Shown here: positions 18,601 to 30,600 of the stretch, piece after piece | Numbering within the stretch: the first letter of the stretch is position 1 | How the letters are laid out: each line of letters begins with the position of its first letter | Assembly (NCBI GenBank): GCA_030149365.1 | Contig: JASBRP010000011.1 | Location: 1 to 64,000 of the forward strand | Length of the DNA stretch: 64,000 nt | From: Solimonas sp. | Lineage (GTDB): Bacteria > Pseudomonadota > Gammaproteobacteria > Nevskiales > Nevskiaceae | Reading direction: 5' to 3' | Made by a program: the position numbers and the translations under genes | Notes under the pieces: model-generated | The model's database searches: none | What the model was told of the DNA's origin: nothing | Seen by the model: only the letters and a program-made list of their open reading frames with translations

Positions 18601-21600
18601 ATGAACCGCAAGCCGACGCAGATCCGCAACCGCCCCCGTTCCACGCGCAGCGAGGGCATCGACTCCGGGCTGTTCCGCCTGGCCCCGCTGGCCGTGGCCG
18701 CCGCCGCGCTGTTCGCGGCACCCGCCACCCACGCCGCAACGCCGGCCGCGACGCCGTTCCGGTCCATGGTGGCGATGCAGGCCGGCCTGGTGCGCCTGCC
18801 GGACGGTTCGATGTCGCAATGGCGTGGCGCCGAGCGGCCGGTGATCGGACAGGCCGCGGACGGGCGTCCGCTGATGAGCATCCAGCAGACGCAGCAGAAG
18901 GCCCTGCTGGACTGGGAGAAGTTCGAGCTGCAGGCCAACGAGGTCCTGGAGTTCCGCCAGCAGCAGGCCGACTGGATCGCCGTCAACCGGGTCCATTCCA
19001 AAACCGCCAGCCGCGTCGACGGTGAAATCCGCGCCACCGGCCGTGTCTTCATCCTCAACGACAACGGCGTGCTGATGGGCGAGGGCGCGAAGGTCAACAC
19101 GCGCCAGCTCGCCACGGGCAGCGGCATCAAGGACGTGGACGTGGACGGCGGCACCACGACGCTGGTCCAGAGCCAGCGCAAGGCGACGCTGGACTGGAGC
19201 CACTTCACGGTCCAGGCCAACGAGGCCGTGGTGTTCCAGCAGGAGCGCAACCAGGCCGGCGGCAAGTCGGACTGGTACGCGGTCAATCGCGGCTACAACA
19301 ACAGCGCCAATCGGATCGACGGCCGTATCGAAGCCGCCGGCAGCGTTTATCTGTTCAATGACGGCGGCACGGTCATCGGCGCGGGCGCGGTGGTGGATTC
19401 GGCCGACTTGGTCTATGGCTCCGGCGTGCGCGACGTGGTGCTCGATGGCAAGACCACCACCATCGTGCAGGGACGCGACAAGGCAATCCTGAACTGGCGC
19501 GACATGAGCCTGGCCTCGGGCGAGAAGCTGCGCTTCCAGCAGGACAGCAAGGACTGGATCGCGCTGAACCGTTCCCAGCTTTCCGGCGCCACCACCCAGA
19601 TCATTGGTGACATCCAGGCCGACGGCCACCTGCTGCTGGTATCGCGCCAAGGCCTGCTGCTGGACGGCAAGATCGATGCGCAGCAGGTGATCGCCTCGTC
19701 GCTGGACGTACGCGACAGCCAGTTCCTCAGCGGCCAGGGCCTGATGTCGGCGGCGGACAACTACAACGACCGTTTCGATCCGACCTTCACCAATTCCTGG
19801 AAGTACAACGTCGGCGGCGGCTGGGTCACCTATGGTGAACAGGCCTTGCTGTACGCGATCGACCCGGCTCCCGAGGTCGTCCACCCCGACGATCCGCTGC
19901 GCTACAACGTCACCGTCGGCCGCAATGGCGTGATCAGCACGGCCAGCCACGGCAAGGTCATGCTGTTCGGACCGGGGGTGACCAACAAGGGCATCATCAA
20001 CGTCCAGGACGAGGGCCAGGTGATCCTGGCGGCCGGCGACAACATCTACCTTTCCGGCGCCGGCAACGGCAAGGTCGCCGCCTACGTGGGCGCCTACAAC
20101 CCGCTGTCGTTCATGCGCCTGAACGTCCCCTACATGGGGACGGCCTGGCGCTATGGCGGCCCGGTGACCGCGGAATGGGTGGAGTTCTTCAACAAGCTGA
20201 CCGAGGGCACCAACCTGCGACCGACCACGGATGGCGTCAGCCGGGCCTGGGTGGTGGGCGACGTGCTGCCCGGCGACATTGCCGGCGCGATCTACAACCG
20301 CATCGTGCCCTACGTGAACGAGCAGCAGGGCAAGCGTGCGGAGGCGGTGGGCTTCCATGCCCGCAACGAGGGCTTCATCAACGCCAAGCGCGGCGGCACG
20401 GTGGATTTCCGCGGCTGGAACCTGGAACAGATGGGATCGGTGGACATGACGTCCACCGCCTTGTTCCGCGGCGCGATCAGCTTCACGCCGGTGATCTACG
20501 ACTGGCAGGAGTACGCCAACGGCTCGCCCGACCATGGCCCGCTGGCCGCCGGTAACGGCAACGTGGTCTTCGGCAAGGGCAGCCTGACCCAGATCACGCC
20601 CGACCTGGATTCCACCGATCGCATTCCGGTCAGCCAGGGCCGGCAGTCGGTCGGTTCGCTGACGATCAATGCGCGCTCCGTGCACATGCAGGAAGACGCG
20701 ATGATCCACATGCCCAGCGGCAGCATGAGCGTGCTGCTGGATTCCGGCGGACATGTCTTCAGCAACCGCGGCAACAACGGCAATACCGACAACGAGGACG
20801 GCACCCGCTTCCTGATGGACCGTGGGGCGACGATCGACCTGTCGGGCTGGGAAACGACGCTGGACATGGGAAGCCACCAGGTCACCGGCAAGCTCTTCGC
20901 CGCCCAGCTGAAGGATTCTCCGCTGCAGCGCGACGGGACGCTCTACCGCAAGGAGATCACGGTGGACCGCCGCTACGGCACCAACCTGGCCGACTGGGAA
21001 AGCTTCGATAACCTCAGCCAGGGAACGCTGGCACAGTTCCTGGTGGACGGCGGCAGCTTCACGATGGACGTCGGCGACGACTTCATCATGAAGCCCGGCT
21101 CGGTGATCGACGTGTCCGGCGGCAAGATCACCTACCAGGAAGGCTTCGTCAGGACGACGCTGCTGCGCCGTCTCGATGGCAGCGTGATCGACATCCGCGA
21201 GGCCGATCCCGACGAGCTCTACATGGGCCTGGCCAACGAGTGGGTGGTCTACGACACCAAGTGGCAGCGCCAGCGTTCCTATTACATTCCGCTGATGTCT
21301 TCCCAGAAGGGTTCGTACGAAGAGAGCTACGAACATGGCGGCAAGGCTGGCAGCGTGGAGATCCTGGCGCCGGACGCGGTGCTGCTGGGTACGCTGCGCG
21401 GCGAGACCACGGTGGGCCGCTACCAGCGTGCCGCACCGCCCGCGGGCGGCGTGTTCCGGCTCAACCAGGCTGGCGAAAGCGAGAGCGAGTATGTCAGCAA
21501 CAACCTGCTGATCCGCGCCATCGAGCAGGTGTTGCCGGACGACTTCGGCATGCAGGACAAGCTGTCGGACGTCTACGGCGACTTCTTCGGCGAGGAATTC

Positions 21601-24600
21601 GACCACGAGACCGACACCCTGGCCGGCAATGGCCGCCTGTTCGACAACGGCACCCTGGTCTCCGACGATTTCTTCAACCGCTCCAGCATGGGCTCCTATG
21701 CCCTGCGCCAGGACAACCGTATCGACACTGCCACCCCGGGCGTCCCGGTCCCGGGCGTGGCGGCGGTGGTGGAACAGGGCGTCGACATCCGCCTGGCCCA
21801 TGGTGCCTCGTTCTCGCTGTTGGCCAACGACAACCTGCAGTTCTTCGGCAGCATCCGTACGGAAGGCGGCGATATCAACATCAACGCCAGCTCACTGGAG
21901 TTCGGCCAGAATTCCGTGCTCGACACGCGCGGCTCCTGGTACAGCGACTACGAGTTCGATAAGACCAAGGAACTGACGGCGGTGCCGCGGATCAACGGCG
22001 GCGACATCACGATCAGTGCGGGTGCCAGCGACGCCGAGATCGCGGAATTCAAGCTGATCCTGCCGGAGACCATGGTGATCGACGCCTCCGGCGGCGCCTG
22101 GGTGGACCGCAACGGCAAGCTCAAGACCGGCAAGGGCGGCAACCTGGCCTTTACCGTCGGGGCGCTCGACCAGCTCGACATCTCGGGCCTGGGCGATGCG
22201 CGCGCCTACGGCCTGGGCGGCAACGGCGGCTTCAGTCTGAACGTCGGCCAGAATATCTATATCGGTGGCGAGAAGCCGGCGGACGATCCGGCTTCCTTCC
22301 TGCTGGCAGAGGCGTTCTTCGAGAACAGCGGCTTCTCCAGCATCGCCCTCACCACCAGCGCCAAGCTGGTGGTCCAGGATGGCGTGCAGGTCGAGGCCAC
22401 CAGCGCCTCCCTGCGCTTCAAGGACCCCTCGCTGCACAACGGCGTGCCCTCTCCGTACTACGAACTGTCGGGTACCGACATCTACGAGATCGCCGAGCCT
22501 CAGTACGACACGCCGGAACTGCGCCCCTATGCCTCGCGTGACGGCATGGATATCAGCCTGTCCGCGAGCGGCAACCTGAAGGTGGGGGAGGGCAGCCTCT
22601 TGGCTACCGAGGCCGGCGGCAGCCTGGGCCTGGGGGGATCGACGGTCGACATCCACGGCACGCTGCGCGCTCCCGCCGGCACCATTTCGCTCAGCGCCGG
22701 GACCGAAGAGGTCGGCACGCTGACGCTGCATGAGAACGCACGTGTGCTGGCCAACGGCGTCGCGCGCGTGCTGGATCGTGCCATCGGACCCCATGGTGTC
22801 GAACTGACGGATGGCGAGGTGCTGGATGGTGGCCAGATCGTCCTCAGGGCTCCGGACCTGACGATCAAGCAAGGCGCCGTGCTGGACGTCTCCGGTACTT
22901 CCTGGACCTTCGACCTGGCCCGCGAGGTCGACACGGACGTGATCGTGCGCTTGCCGCGCACGGTTTCCTCCGATGGCGGCAGCATCTCGGTGGACGGACG
23001 GCAGATCGACATCAATGACGCCACCTTCCTGGCCCATGCCGGTGGTGCCGGCGCTCGCGGCGGCGATTTCAGCCTGACCTGGGGTGCGGACTACGGCGTC
23101 CAACGCCAGAATCCCTGGGGGCCGACGCCGGAAACGGCCTATGACACCTTCAGCTACCTCTTCGACTATGGGTACATGGTCGACCTCGAAGGCAACGCCG
23201 TCACCAGTTTCTTCGGCACCGACCTGAGCAAGATCGACTGGGTCACCAGCGTCGGCATGGAGATATCGTTCGCGCCGGGCTTCAGCGTGGCCAGCCGTGC
23301 GGATTTCGTCGCCCTGCTGCAGGGCTACGATCTGGCCGCTGCCGGCTTCCCGCCGATGCTGGTCATCGGCGACCGCCTGCCGGCAGGCCAGATTTCCTCG
23401 CCGCCGGTCGATCCGGGCCTGCGGACCCTGCTGGAGGTCTTCGGCTACGAGTTCCTGCCGGCGACCAGCGCGCCGCGCATTACCCCGCAGCTGTCGCCCG
23501 ACAACATCGTGGCCGGCGGATTCTCGGGCCTGTCGCTGACCGCGGCTCCCGGCCTGCTGTTCACCGGCGATGCCAGCCTGGGCGGCAAGCGCGAGAACGG
23601 CGATTTCGTGTTCGACCGCATCTCGATCAATGCACCGCACATCATGGGCGAGGCCGGTGCCGACGTGAAGATCAGCGCCGACATCGTCACCCTCAGCGGC
23701 GGTGGAAGTGCCGAGGGCGGCCTGTACGATGTCGCGCTGCGCGCCATCGGCCTGGATCCGGTCCACGAGGACACCCGCATCGCGATCGAGGCGGGCAACC
23801 TGCTGCAGGTCGACTCCGCCCACTTCTACGGCTACTCCGACACGCTGCTGTCCAGCGGCGGCGACATCCGCCTGATCGGCTATGTCCCGCAGGCCGGCAC
23901 CTCGGGGGTGATCACCGGCCGCATCGACACGGCCGGCAAGCTCAGCCTGAAGGCGGACCAGATCTACGCGGCCACCGGTCGCAACTACGTCATCCAGTCC
24001 GGCGATACGCTGACGATCCTGCCGCAGGACGAAGGCACCCCGATCAACTCCAGCCCGCTGGAAGCGGCCGCCACCCTGACGCTGACCGCGCCGCGCATCG
24101 TCCAGGGCGGCACGCTGCGCTCGCCGCTGGGTACGATCAACCTGACCGCGATCGACGACGGCACGCAAGGCGCCGGCACGGTGACCCTGCTGCCGGGCAG
24201 CCTCACCTCGGTCTCGGCCGAGGGCAAGACGATTCCCTTCGGCGTGACCTCCAACGGCGATACCTGGATCGATCCGCTGACCGGCCTGGAACTGACCAAC
24301 CTGCCGACCAAGGCGATCAACCTGAAGGCCGACAGGCTGGACCTGCAGGAAGGCGCGGTGCTCGACGTTCAGGGCGGCGGCGACCTGTATGCCTGGGAAT
24401 TCGTCCCGGGCATCGGCGGCTCCACCGATTGGCTGACCGGCTACCGCGATGGCGACTACAACTGGGTCGCCGACGGCAGCGAGGTCTATGCGGTGATCCC
24501 GGGCTACGATGCCGACATCGCGCCGGTCGGCCTGGGCAATGGCGGCAGCAACCTGGCGATCGGCGAGAAAATCTACCTGTCCGGCGGCAGCGGCCTGCCC

Positions 24601-27600
24601 GAGGGCTACTACACCCTGCTGCCGGCGCGCTACGCGCTGCTGCCGGGTGCTTTCCGCGTCACTGCCAAGCATCACTACGGCAGCGACTACTCCTACATGC
24701 TGGAAGGTAACCGCCGCAGTCTGGGGGACGGCTCCTCGCTGCAGGCGGGCTATCGCTACCTGCCGGGTGCCGATGGCCAGCCCAAGTACAGCGCGCAACG
24801 TGCCTCGGGCTACCTGGTGATGCCAGGCGAGGCGCTGCGCTTGCGCTCGCAGTACCAGGAGGCCAAGGCCAACAGCTTCTACCTGTCCGAGGCTTTCCTG
24901 AAGAAGGCGCTGCGCACCAACCGGCCGCTGGGTGAAATCCCGCGCATCCCGCTGGACGGCGGCAGTGTGGTGCTCGACGCCGGCAAGTCGATCAACCTGG
25001 ATGCCACGCTGCTGTCCGCGGCGGCCGAAGGCGGCCGCGGCGGCTTCGCCGACATCAAGGGCCAGAAGATCCTGGTGGCCGGCGCCGGCACGGACCTGGC
25101 CCTGTACGACGATTACCTGGTGCTCGACAGCGAGCGACTCAACAGCTTCGGTGCCGAGAGCCTGCTGCTGGGTGGCGTGCGCCGCCAGGGCGCAGTCAAC
25201 ATCGAGATCGACGTCGGCGCCACCGACATCGTGATCGACAACCAGGGCACGGCCCTGAGCGGTCCGGAACTGCTGTTCGCCTCCGGTGGCGACATCGTGG
25301 TGAAGGACGGAGCGGTGGTGGAGACCAAGGGGCAGATCAGCGGTCGCTCGGGCGACCTGCGTGTGTTGCCGACCGTGGCGCGCTTCGTCGACAACCGGGG
25401 TACGGACTGGGAGGGCGACGACGTCCTGGTGCACGAGGCCCTGGATCAGGGCGCGGTGCTGCGCCTGTCCTCCGGCGAGCAGGCCGACGTGCTGCGCAAT
25501 GTCGCCGCCGTCGATGCGATGGAGCGCCTGCTGGCCGACCCGGCCGCGCTGGAAGCGGCCAACGCCAAGCGCGCGGCGGCCGGCCTGGCGCCGATCGCAC
25601 GGCGCGGCAACCTGGTGGTGGCCGCGGGCGCGAAGCTCGACAGCAGCCGCTCGCTGGCGCTGGACGCTACCAACGACACGCTCCTGGCGCCGGGGGCGAA
25701 CATCGGCGCCCGCCAGATCAGCGCCTCGGCCTCGCGGGTCAGCGTGGGCGACGTGGCCCCGGGTACCCCGGGCCTGGTGTTCTCCGGCGGCTCGCTGGGC
25801 GCCCTGGCGGCGGCCGAGGACATCCTGCTGAAGAGCTACAGCACGATCGACTTCCACGGCCCGGCCACCCTGCGCGCCGACGGCCGCCTGGCCCTGGACA
25901 CGCGCAACATCCGTGTGCTGAACGCCGGCGACGGCACGGTCACCATTGCCGGCAGCGAGCTGGCACTGACCAACACCAATGGCGGACAAGCCACCGCCAC
26001 CACCGGCAGCGCCAAGCTGTCGCTGGAAGGCAAGAACATCTACCTCGAGGGCCAGGACAAGTGGCTGTCCGGCGTGAGCAGCGTCGACATCAAGGCCGAG
26101 CAGCGGGTGATCGGCCGTGACGTCGGCACGCTCTACGTGCCGGGGGCGCTGGGCATCGAGTCGGCGGACCTGACGGCCGAAAGCGGCGCGCAGCTGTACT
26201 TCGACGCCACCGGAGAGGTGAACATCCGCAGCAACGGCAAGACCGACCTGCCGGTATTCGAGACGCTCGGCGCCATCCTGGGCATCACCGGCGCCAGCGT
26301 CGTCAACCAGGGCGACATCGGCCTGACCGGCGGCACGGTCAACCTGCGCGCCCGCAGTGGCGACGTGACGCTGACCGAGGGTTCGTCCATCGATGTCACC
26401 AGCAACGTCAGCCGCATCTTCGACGTCGACGTCGGCGTCGGCGGCGGTGTGGTCAACCTGGTTTCCGACCGCGGCGACATCGACATGGCCGCCGGCGCGA
26501 CGATCGACGTCTCCGGCACCGCGGCCGGCGGTGACGCCGGCACGCTGAACACCTCGGCCGGCCTGGGCGCCGTCAAGCTGCAGGGCGACGTCAAGGGCAA
26601 CGCCGGCGAGGGCTTCCGCTCGGGCTCCTTCACCATGCTCAGCCGCAGCATGGGCGATTTCGCCGCGCTCAACGCGCAGCTCGACCTGGGCGGATTCCGC
26701 CAGGGCCGTCGCTTCGAGATCAACGAGGGTGATGTGAACATCTCCGGCACCGTGCAGGTGCAGGAGTTCGCGGTGGTGGCCAACGACGGCAACATCAACG
26801 TCGGCGGCACCATCGAGACCGTCGGCGACAATGGCGGTCGCATCCAGCTGTCGGCGGCCAAGGACGTGACGCTGGCTTCGGGCGGCAAGCTGCTGGCCCG
26901 TGCCAGGTCCGAGAACGGCTCGGGCGGCACGGTGTTCCTGGAAACGGTCGGCAAGGACGGTGGCGAGATCAGCGTGGCGGCGGGCTCCACGGTCGACGTC
27001 AGCGGTGCAGGCGAGGGCGGCCGTACGGTGCGCCTGCGCGCTCCGCAGATCGGTGGCAACGACGTGGCCATCGCACCCGTTGCCGGCACCATCGTCGGGG
27101 CCCGCTCGGTGATCGCCGAAGGTTTCCGCGTCTACGAGGACGTGGGCACCATCGACGGGGACGTCATCGAGACCGTGGGCCAGGACGCCGCGGCCTTCAT
27201 GGCCAACGCCGCCGCGGTCCAGGCGCGCCTGGGCAGCCAGGTCACGCTGGCCCCGGGCATCGAACTGCGCAGTGACGGCGACATGGAGCTGGTCGAGGAT
27301 TGGGACCTGCACGAGCTGCGCTTCGGCAGTGGCCGTTCGGCCGGTGTGCTGACCCTGCGTGCCAAGGGCGACCTGAAGATCAACGCCAACCTCAGCGACG
27401 GCTTCGACGGTGCAGGCCGCGATGCCGGCCTGCTCAACGGCGACTCCTGGTCGATCAACCTGGCCGCCGGTGCCAACACCATCAGCCCGGACTCGACCGC
27501 GGTGCTGCCGACAGGGCAGCTGGAAGAAGGCAAGGGCTCGATCATCATCGGTGGTACGCCCGATACCATCGAGTACATCTACGATCCGACGCGCGGCAAC

Positions 27601-30600
27601 GAGCATCGCCTCTACCTGATCGATGCCAACGGTCGCTTCATCAACTCCGGCGGCTGGATCGAACTGCAGCGCGACCCGCTGACCGGCAAGTACATCGATC
27701 CGCGCACCGGCGCGCTGATCGAAAAGGACGCGGCGACGGGCGACTACGTCGACACGGCCTACTACTCCCGCCGTCCGCTGGCCTGGGCCTGCTACGACTA
27801 CTGCAGCTCGGCCGAAGGGCAGGACGGCAATCTCAGCGGCACCGGCAACCGCTACTTCGTGCAGCAATGGGACAACTCCACGGGCTACCACGTCCGCACC
27901 GGCACCGCGTCGATCAGCCTGTCGTCGGGCCGCGACCTGGTGCTGCAGGAGCGCCCCTCGGTGATTTACACCGCCGGCGAGAAGTCGGCCGACATCGCGC
28001 GCTTCTACAATCCGGCGAATGCCGATTACTCCGAGAACGGCGGTGACCTCGTCATCAAGGTGGCGGGCGACATCCTGGCGGCCGACAAGCTGCCGCAGAC
28101 TCCGGCCGGCTGGCTGGCGCGCCGCAACGGCATCGACTACGTCACCGGCTACTTCGGACCCTCGGCCGACCGGCCTTACGACCAGACCACCTGGTACGTG
28201 GACTTCGGCAGCTACGAGGCCGGCATTGGTGCGCTGGGCGGCGGCAACATCGATATCGCGGCCGGCGGCAGCATCTACAACCTCGCGGTCAGCATCCCCA
28301 ACACGGCCCGCGTGACCGGCAATACCACGCAGGATGACCCACCGATGGAGCTGTACCTGACGGGCGGCGGCGACCTCAGCATCCGCGCCGGCGGCGACAT
28401 CCGCGGCGGCGTGTACTACGTGGCGGACGGCGTGGCGCAACTGACGGCGGGCGGTTCCTTCACCAGCGGGGCCAGCTTCAGGAGCAATCTCAACAACGGC
28501 TATGCGCCGAACTGCGAGGGCGGGGGCTGCTATACCCCGGCCGACCTGCGCCAGGTGATGCCGCATGAGTTCGAGGTGTACCCGATGCTGTACACCTCCT
28601 CGGGCGAGTTCCGCCTGCAGAGCGGCGGCGACCTCAATATCGAGGCCGTGATGGACCCGATGCTGTACAACATCTGGAACTATCGCGGCAATGCCTTCAT
28701 GAGCTATACGTCGGAGGCCAGGGTGTCGCTGTTCTCGGCCGGCGGCGACGTGCTGATCCGCAACAATGCGCTGAACTTCGATGTGGTCGAAGAGCATTCC
28801 AGCGCGAGCCCGCTGTGGTTCCCCGGTCTGCGCTTCGGCGGCACCGGCACCGACAACCGCTTCAACGTCGGCCTGACCTCGGCCTACCACCAGCTATGGC
28901 CGGCCACGCTCACGGCGATCGCGGCGGCCGGCGACGTGCAGGTGCTGGGCACGATGACGCTGGCACCGTCGCCCCAGGGCAATCTCGAACTGCTGGCGGG
29001 CAATAGCGTCTACATCGGCTACGGGACCCGCGCCGAGGATGCGTTCTACCAGTTCGACCAGCCGCAGAACCGCAGCGGTGGCAGCGGCATCTTCATGAGC
29101 CAGGCCAAGGTGGATCTGCTGCGCACCACTCTGAACCCGCTGACGATCGAAAACTACGGGCTCAGCGCCTTCCAGAGCGCCGGTGCCAGCAATGTCTACG
29201 GTGGCGCCATGGGCTTCACCGCGCTGGTTCCGCCGGATTTGCACGCGGGCGACGCCACGCCGGTGCGCATCTACGCCGGCGAGGGCGATATCGTGACCAC
29301 GGCGGGCATCAACCTGCCCAAGCAGCTGTGGGTGCAGGCCGGCAATCACGTCTACTTCCCGTACTTCACGGTGCAGCACAACAACCCCAACGACCTGACC
29401 CTGGTCCGCGCGGGCAATGGCCTGTATTTCACCGGCAACGGCTTCATCACCCTGAGCGGCCCGGGCCGCATGGAGATCGAGACCGGCGGCGACTTCTGGA
29501 TTCCCAGCAACGGCGTGGGCATCACCAGCAACAGCATCGCGCTGACCAACGGCCAGCTCTGGCGCCCGGACGAGAAGTCGGCCGACATCGCCATCAGCAC
29601 CGGCTTCAACCAGCTGCCGAGCTACGAGGCCTTCGAGGACGCCTACTTCAATCCCGAGCTGGCGGCCGAGATGGAGGAATTCCTGCTGGCCGACGCCGGC
29701 GATGGGCGCAAGCTGTCGGTCTACCTGTTCGACCGCATCTATGCCCGCGGCAACGGCAGCTCTTCCGAGCTGGCCTCGCCGGAACTGTCGATGGGCTTCG
29801 TCAACTACATGCGCAGCCGCCAGGGGCTGCCGCCGCTGGAGACCGCGGCCGAGCAGACCGCCTACCTCGCCCAGGCCTGGGATGCCTGGCTGAATCTGCC
29901 CTGGGCGGAGAAGACGCCGTATGACGGCCTGGTGCCGCGCATGACGGAGACGGAGGCCACCGCCAAGGGCGCCAGGCCGGAGTTCTATCTGTCGGAGCGC
30001 CGCGAGGGCCTGGTGAACTACGTGCGCCGCCTGCAGGGCCTGGAGGCCTTGCGGACCCAGGAAGAGCAGCTGGCCTACCTGGACCAGGCCTGGGGCTACT
30101 GGGAGACGCTGGACACCGACTTCAAGACGCCGATGATCCGCAACGCCTTCTTCATGGAGCTGCGTACCACCGGACGCGAGGCCAACGACGTCGACAGCGA
30201 CCGCAACAACACGACCTTCCGCGGCTACAACGCCATCGCCAAGCTGTTCCCCGGTGCGCAGAAGCGTGCGACCGAGGAGCTGGCCGAAGGCGAGTCGCGC
30301 TGGGCGGGCGACTTCGAGACCTATGCCAGCCGCGTGATCTCCAACGGCGGCGGCAAGGTGGAGTTCGTCATCCCCGGTGGCGCGTTCACCTTGGCCAACG
30401 CGGCGGCACGGCCCGGAGAGACCGGCCAGCCCGAGCCGGACTGGTCCGGCAACATGGGCCGCGGCAATGCGCTGCGCTCCGGCGTCATCACGCAGGATGG
30501 CGGCGAGATCAACATCTTCACGCATGGCAGCGTCACGGTGAACGAGTCGCGCATCCTCACGACCAAGGGCGGCAACGCGCTGATCTGGTCGTCCTACGGC

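Noticed and set aside
18538-21801. 1087-aa minus-strand ORF antisense to tpsA N-terminus
   Set aside because: Same reason: composition-driven antisense frame opposite a well-supported TPS domain region.
21892-28890. 2332-aa minus-strand ORF antisense to tpsA
   Set aside because: Low-complexity Ala/Gly/Val/Gln/His-rich translation with no domain signature; opposite strand is a convincing FHA-like protein. Typical shadow ORF of high-GC coding DNA.
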